From Methanobacteriota archaeon (lineage in GTDB: Archaea; Thermoplasmatota; Poseidoniia; MGIII; CG-Epi1): a DNA stretch of 64,000 bases. The notes below the pieces were generated by a model. The model did no database searches. It was given only the letters and a program-made list of their open reading frames with translations, and was not told the origin of the DNA. Below are positions 61,478 through 64,000 of this stretch, piece by piece; within the stretch, counting starts at the first letter, position 1, and each line of letters starts with the position of its first letter. A program made the translations under genes and the position numbers. The stretch covers positions 1 to 64,000 of the forward strand of contig JAPOKN010000002.1 in NCBI GenBank assembly GCA_029977605.1, read 5' to 3'.

Positions 61478-61555
61478 TTGCCGCTCAACCGACAGGTTGG
61501 GAGGTGGGAGGGGGCCCGCCGGGAGCAGCTAACTGTAATCTAACCGGGTTTTTTT
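61478..61555 (+). ncRNA. GC-rich structured element ending in a T7 run (possible small RNA or terminator)
   Basis: In an AT-rich genome this 78-bp stretch is strikingly GC-rich. It holds an inverted repeat CAACC-GACA-GGTTG (61486-61499), four G-runs (61499-61501, 61506-61508, 61510-61514, 61521-61523) meeting the G-quadruplex pattern, a longer pairing GGTTGG with CTAACC, and ends CCGGG followed by seven Ts (61549-61555), a typical archaeal terminator. It could be an independent small RNA, or a terminator/insulator between sdh and hutU. Only the sequence pattern is seen. Confidence 0.4.
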
Positions 61556-61570
61556 AAAATATTCGTAGAA

Positions 61571-61580
61571 ATATATTTAA
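61571..61580 (+). promoter_or_regulatory. TATA-like promoter of hutU
   Basis: ATATATTTAA is centred about 30 nt upstream of the hutU ATG at 61606, the spacing of a leaderless or near-leaderless archaeal transcript. Confidence 0.5.
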
Positions 61581-61605
61581 TTTAGAGGGTGTTACAGTAT
61601 GCGTT

Positions 61606-63252
61606 ATGGTAAAAGCTCCGCACGGGACTGAAATGAGTTGCAAAGGATGGCTTCAAGAGGCGGCCCTTAGAATGTTAATGAATAATTTAGATCCTGAAGT
61701 TGCTGAAAGACCTGAAGATTTGATAGTTTACGGAGGTAGGGGAAAAGCTGCACGAAATCTTGAGTGCTATAATGCAATTGTTAAATCCCTACAAGATTTG
61801 GAAAATGATGAAACTCTACTTGTACAGAGTGGAAAGCCAGTCGGTATTTTCAAAACTCATTCTGACGCACCTCGAGTTTTAATTGCAAATTCGAATTTGG
61901 TAGGAAATTGGGCGAATTGGGAACATTTCGATAAATTAGAAAAAGAAGGGCTAATGATGTATGGCCAAATGACTGCGGGGTCTTGGATTTACATTGGCTC
62001 ACAAGGTATTCTACAAGGAACTTTTGAAACATTTGCCGAAGCTGCTAGACAACACTTCAATGGAACTTTAGAAGGGAAACTTGTTGTTACAGGAGGTCTA
62101 GGTGGAATGGGTGGTGCACAACCATTGGCTGCAACAATGAACGGAGGCACTTTTCTAGCTGCTGAGATGGATGAAGAAAGAATTCAAAAGCGCTTGGACA
62201 CAAAATATTGTGATGAAATGACCGATGATATTGACTATGCAATAGACACTGCACTAGAATGGAAAGAAAATAATATAGCTAAATCAATCGCAGTTAAAGC
62301 TAATATCATTGATTTGTTAGCAAGACTTATAGAAAGAAATGTAACTCCTGATTTGTTAACTGATCAGACTTCTGCACATGACCCACTGATAGGATATATT
62401 CCACATGAGCTAACGAATTCAGAGGCTGACAAGTTACGAATTGAGAATTCTGAAAAATACATTTCACTAAGCTATGAAAGTATGGGAACGCATGTTAAGC
62501 ATATGCTGACGTTGAAAGATAGAGGTTCACATACTTTTGACTATGGAAATAATTTAAGAGAAAGAGCAAAAGAAGCTGGAGTCGAAAATGCCTTCGACTT
62601 CCCTGGATTTGTCCCTGCATATATTAGGCCTTTATTTTGTGAAGGAAAAGGACCATTCAGATGGGCAGCTTTGTCCGGAGATCCAAATGACATCTTGGAA
62701 ACTGATAAGATTATGCTAGAATTATTCCCTGAAGATAAAGCGCTTGCCAAATGGATAAACATGGCTCAAAAGAGAGTTAGTTTTCAAGGACTACCTGCAA
62801 GAATTTGCTGGCTTGGATACGGAGAGAGAAAAAAGGCCGGTCTTGCCTTTAATGAATTAGTAAAAACAGGAAGAGTAAAAGCTCCATTGGTTATTGGCAG
62901 AGATCACCTAGATTCTGGATCTGTAGCCTCACCTAATAGAGAAACTGAAGACATGAAGGACGGAAGTGACGCTGTCGCTGATTGGCCAATACTCAATGCC
63001 CTGCTGAATACAGCATCAGGAGCTTCATGGGTTAGCTTTCATCACGGTGGTGGCGTTGGGATGGGGTACTCACTTCACTCAGGAATGGTGGTCGTTGCAG
63101 ATGGAACCAAGGAAGCCGATGAAAGACTTAGCAGAGTTTTAACAACAGATCCTGGTACTGGTGTCATGAGGCATGTAGATGCAGGATATTCGAGAGCAAA
63201 ACAAGTAGCCAAAGAAAGAAATGTAAAGGTTGGACTTGTTGAAGGGTTATGA
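61606..63252 (+). CDS. hutU: Urocanate hydratase (urocanase)
   Basis: A 548-residue NAD-dependent urocanase, second step of histidine breakdown. The N-terminal GTEMSCKGWLQEAALRMLMNN region, VYGGRGKAARN, then VTGGLGGMGGAQPLAATMNGG (Rossmann-like) and, near the end, FHHGGGVGMGYSLHSGMV are characteristic. Length is normal. Histidine ammonia-lyase and the later hut genes are not in the window. Its TGA overlaps the start of dtdA (ATGA). Confidence 0.96.
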   Translation: MVKAPHGTEMSCKGWLQEAALRMLMNNLDPEVAERPEDLIVYGGRGKAARNLECYNAIVKSLQDLENDETLLVQSGKPVGIFKTHSDAPRVLIANSNLVGNWANWEHFDKLEKEGLMMYGQMTAGSWIYIGSQGILQGTFETFAEAARQHFNGTLEGKLVVTGGLGGMGGAQPLAATMNGGTFLAAEMDEERIQKRLDTKYCDEMTDDIDYAIDTALEWKENNIAKSIAVKANIIDLLARLIERNVTPDLLTDQTSAHDPLIGYIPHELTNSEADKLRIENSEKYISLSYESMGTHVKHMLTLKDRGSHTFDYGNNLRERAKEAGVENAFDFPGFVPAYIRPLFCEGKGPFRWAALSGDPNDILETDKIMLELFPEDKALAKWINMAQKRVSFQGLPARICWLGYGERKKAGLAFNELVKTGRVKAPLVIGRDHLDSGSVASPNRETEDMKDGSDAVADWPILNALLNTASGASWVSFHHGGGVGMGYSLHSGMVVVADGTKEADERLSRVLTTDPGTGVMRHVDAGYSRAKQVAKERNVKVGLVEGL

Positions 63253-64000
63253 ATCTAATTATTGCATCAAAAGCTGATTCGGCATCAATCAATTTAAGAG
63301 ATAGACTATTGGAAATGTCACCATGGGAAAAATGTGGGACATTTGATGGAAATGATATGTGGAAAATTACTAAAACGCATGGCCCTTTTTGTGTTGAAGG
63401 AACTCGGTTAATTAGTATAAATAACATACATATTCACGCAGAAAAAATTGATGAACAATTTGAAAGAGAAAGTAGTTTGAAACTAAGGAATATAATTTTT
63501 TTATCGAGGCATAAAGCTGCAAGCGGAAAGCCTAGCTTAACAGTTCATCCGATTGGAAATTGGGGGGAAGCTAACTATGGAGGAATTATGGGAGAAGTTA
63601 CGCCAACTTCAGCAGACATAATGACATCTCTCTTGAGAGAAATAAAGAAGAATCAGATTAATGGATATGATGTATGCTTTGAGGCTACTCATCACGGACC
63701 TTTGTTAAAAACACCTACTATATTTCTAGAAATTGGTTCTACTGAAAATGAATGGCAGAATGAAGTACCTGCAAGAGTACTGGTTAAATCGCTTCTCGAA
63801 TTTCAGCTCAAAAAAGGTACAAATGTTCTAGGATTTGGTGGTGGGCACTACACACCAAGGTTTACTGAAGCTGCGCTATCTCACAAGGTATCTTTTGGTC
63901 ACATAGTAGCTAATTATGGAATACCTCATTTGACTGAAAATATGCTCATAAGAGCTCTTGAAGCTGGCAAATCTAAAGGTATTTACTTTCATAAAAAAGG
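63249..64000 (+). CDS. dtdA: D-aminoacyl-tRNA deacylase DtdA (3' truncated by window edge)
   Basis: About 250 codons are visible before the window ends. DtdA (GEK1-type) hydrolyses D-amino acids from mischarged tRNA in archaea and plants. Family segments visible are FLSRHKAASGKPSLTVHPIGNW (conserved SRH, ASGKP, HPIGN), GYDVCFEATHHGP (the HHGP motif), FLEIGSTENEW and the GGGHYTPRFTE motif. ATG at 63249 overlaps the hutU stop, implying co-translation. Confidence 0.93.
   Translation, partial: MNLIIASKADSASINLRDRLLEMSPWEKCGTFDGNDMWKITKTHGPFCVEGTRLISINNIHIHAEKIDEQFERESSLKLRNIIFLSRHKAASGKPSLTVHPIGNWGEANYGGIMGEVTPTSADIMTSLLREIKKNQINGYDVCFEATHHGPLLKTPTIFLEIGSTENEWQNEVPARVLVKSLLEFQLKKGTNVLGFGGGHYTPRFTEAALSHKVSFGHIVANYGIPHLTENMLIRALEAGKSKGIYFHKK

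Noticed and set aside
61478..61555. SRP RNA fragment
   Set aside because: The GGCCCGCCGGGAGCAGC stretch resembles part of SRP helix 8, but the GNRA tetraloop is missing, the 5' partner loop does not match, and there is no room for an archaeal SRP RNA of about 300 nt.
61478..61555. Degenerate tRNA
   Set aside because: CTGTAAT could be read as a Tyr anticodon loop, but the flanking bases do not pair into an anticodon stem and no acceptor or T arm is present.

Overview
The window is archaeal and AT-rich (about one third G+C by eye), with short leaders and tightly packed genes. Archaeal markers are a group II chaperonin, two TFIIB proteins, PCNA, a proteasome beta subunit, the termination factor FttA/aCPSF1, Gar1, ribosomal L10e, Sec61beta, archaeal-type TyrRS, Elp3, archaeal SepF, isopentenyl phosphate kinase and DtdA. 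Alongside them sit bacterial-looking metabolic genes: homodimeric pyruvate dehydrogenase E1, a class II HMG-CoA reductase, a squalene-synthase-like enzyme, an actinobacterial-type succinate dehydrogenase, urocanase and an M3 oligoendopeptidase. Together with the many large secreted or zinc-ribbon membrane proteins, this suggests a heterotrophic, oxygen-respiring marine Thermoplasmatota archaeon (Poseidoniia, marine group II/III). The lineage is inference.

Layout. 1-8.9 kb: 3' part of aceE, thermosome, a phosphohexomutase plus a DUF92 (VTE6-like) membrane protein, a redoxin, then a leftward pcn-argF-hbd operon. 9.0-11.9 kb: rightward psmB-fttA-small coiled-coil gene and tRNA-Cys, which abuts the 3' end of argS. 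11.9-18.5 kb: argS, a PAC2 proteasome-assembly protein, tyrS, and a leftward M3 peptidase-thioesterase-DUF309 operon. 18.5-24.1 kb is the most unusual part: two large membrane proteins diverge from a 107-bp spacer. One is a four-TM protein with a huge coiled coil ending in a GreA-like C-terminal domain. The other joins a zinc ribbon, about ten TM segments and a MoxR/McrB-like AAA ATPase. 24.1-31.8 kb: a peroxiredoxin, then a long leftward operon running TFB, polyprenol-kinase-like protein, an unlisted 55-aa membrane protein, M24 peptidase, Elp3 and an AsnB-like amidating enzyme; behind it are GNAT, transglutaminase and Sec61beta genes. 31.9-36.6 kb: two small proteins, purA and an RND/MMPL transporter. 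36.7-47.4 kb: a 1210-aa surface protein, class II HMGR, dCTP deaminase, a HAD phosphatase, a squalene-synthase-like enzyme and an M6/PKD protease. 47.5-56.3 kb: sepF, a saccharopine-dehydrogenase-like gene, an MFS transporter, isopentenyl phosphate kinase, L10e, sucCD-truA and gar1 with a second TFB. 56.3-64.0 kb: a lipoprotein, sdhCAB, a 47-aa zinc protein, a GC-rich G-quadruplex-capable element, hutU and the 5' part of dtdA.

How the genes fit together. Central carbon oxidation is represented by AceE, SucCD and SdhCAB, and histidine breakdown by HutU. Isoprenoid supply is unusually well represented: HMGR, IPK, a squalene-synthase-like enzyme and two possible CTP-dependent polyprenol salvage kinases. 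Translation and tRNA quality control appear repeatedly (ArgS, TyrS, Elp3, TruA, Gar1, DtdA, L10e). Many starts lie about 24-29 nt downstream of a TATA-like element, suggesting leaderless transcripts; psmB and pcn are exceptions with visible Shine-Dalgarno sequences.

I saw no rRNA, CRISPR array, insertion sequence, integrase or phage gene. Once the two unlisted small genes are counted, no gene-free stretch exceeds about 160 bp. That longest one (61447-61605) holds the GC-rich element described below.
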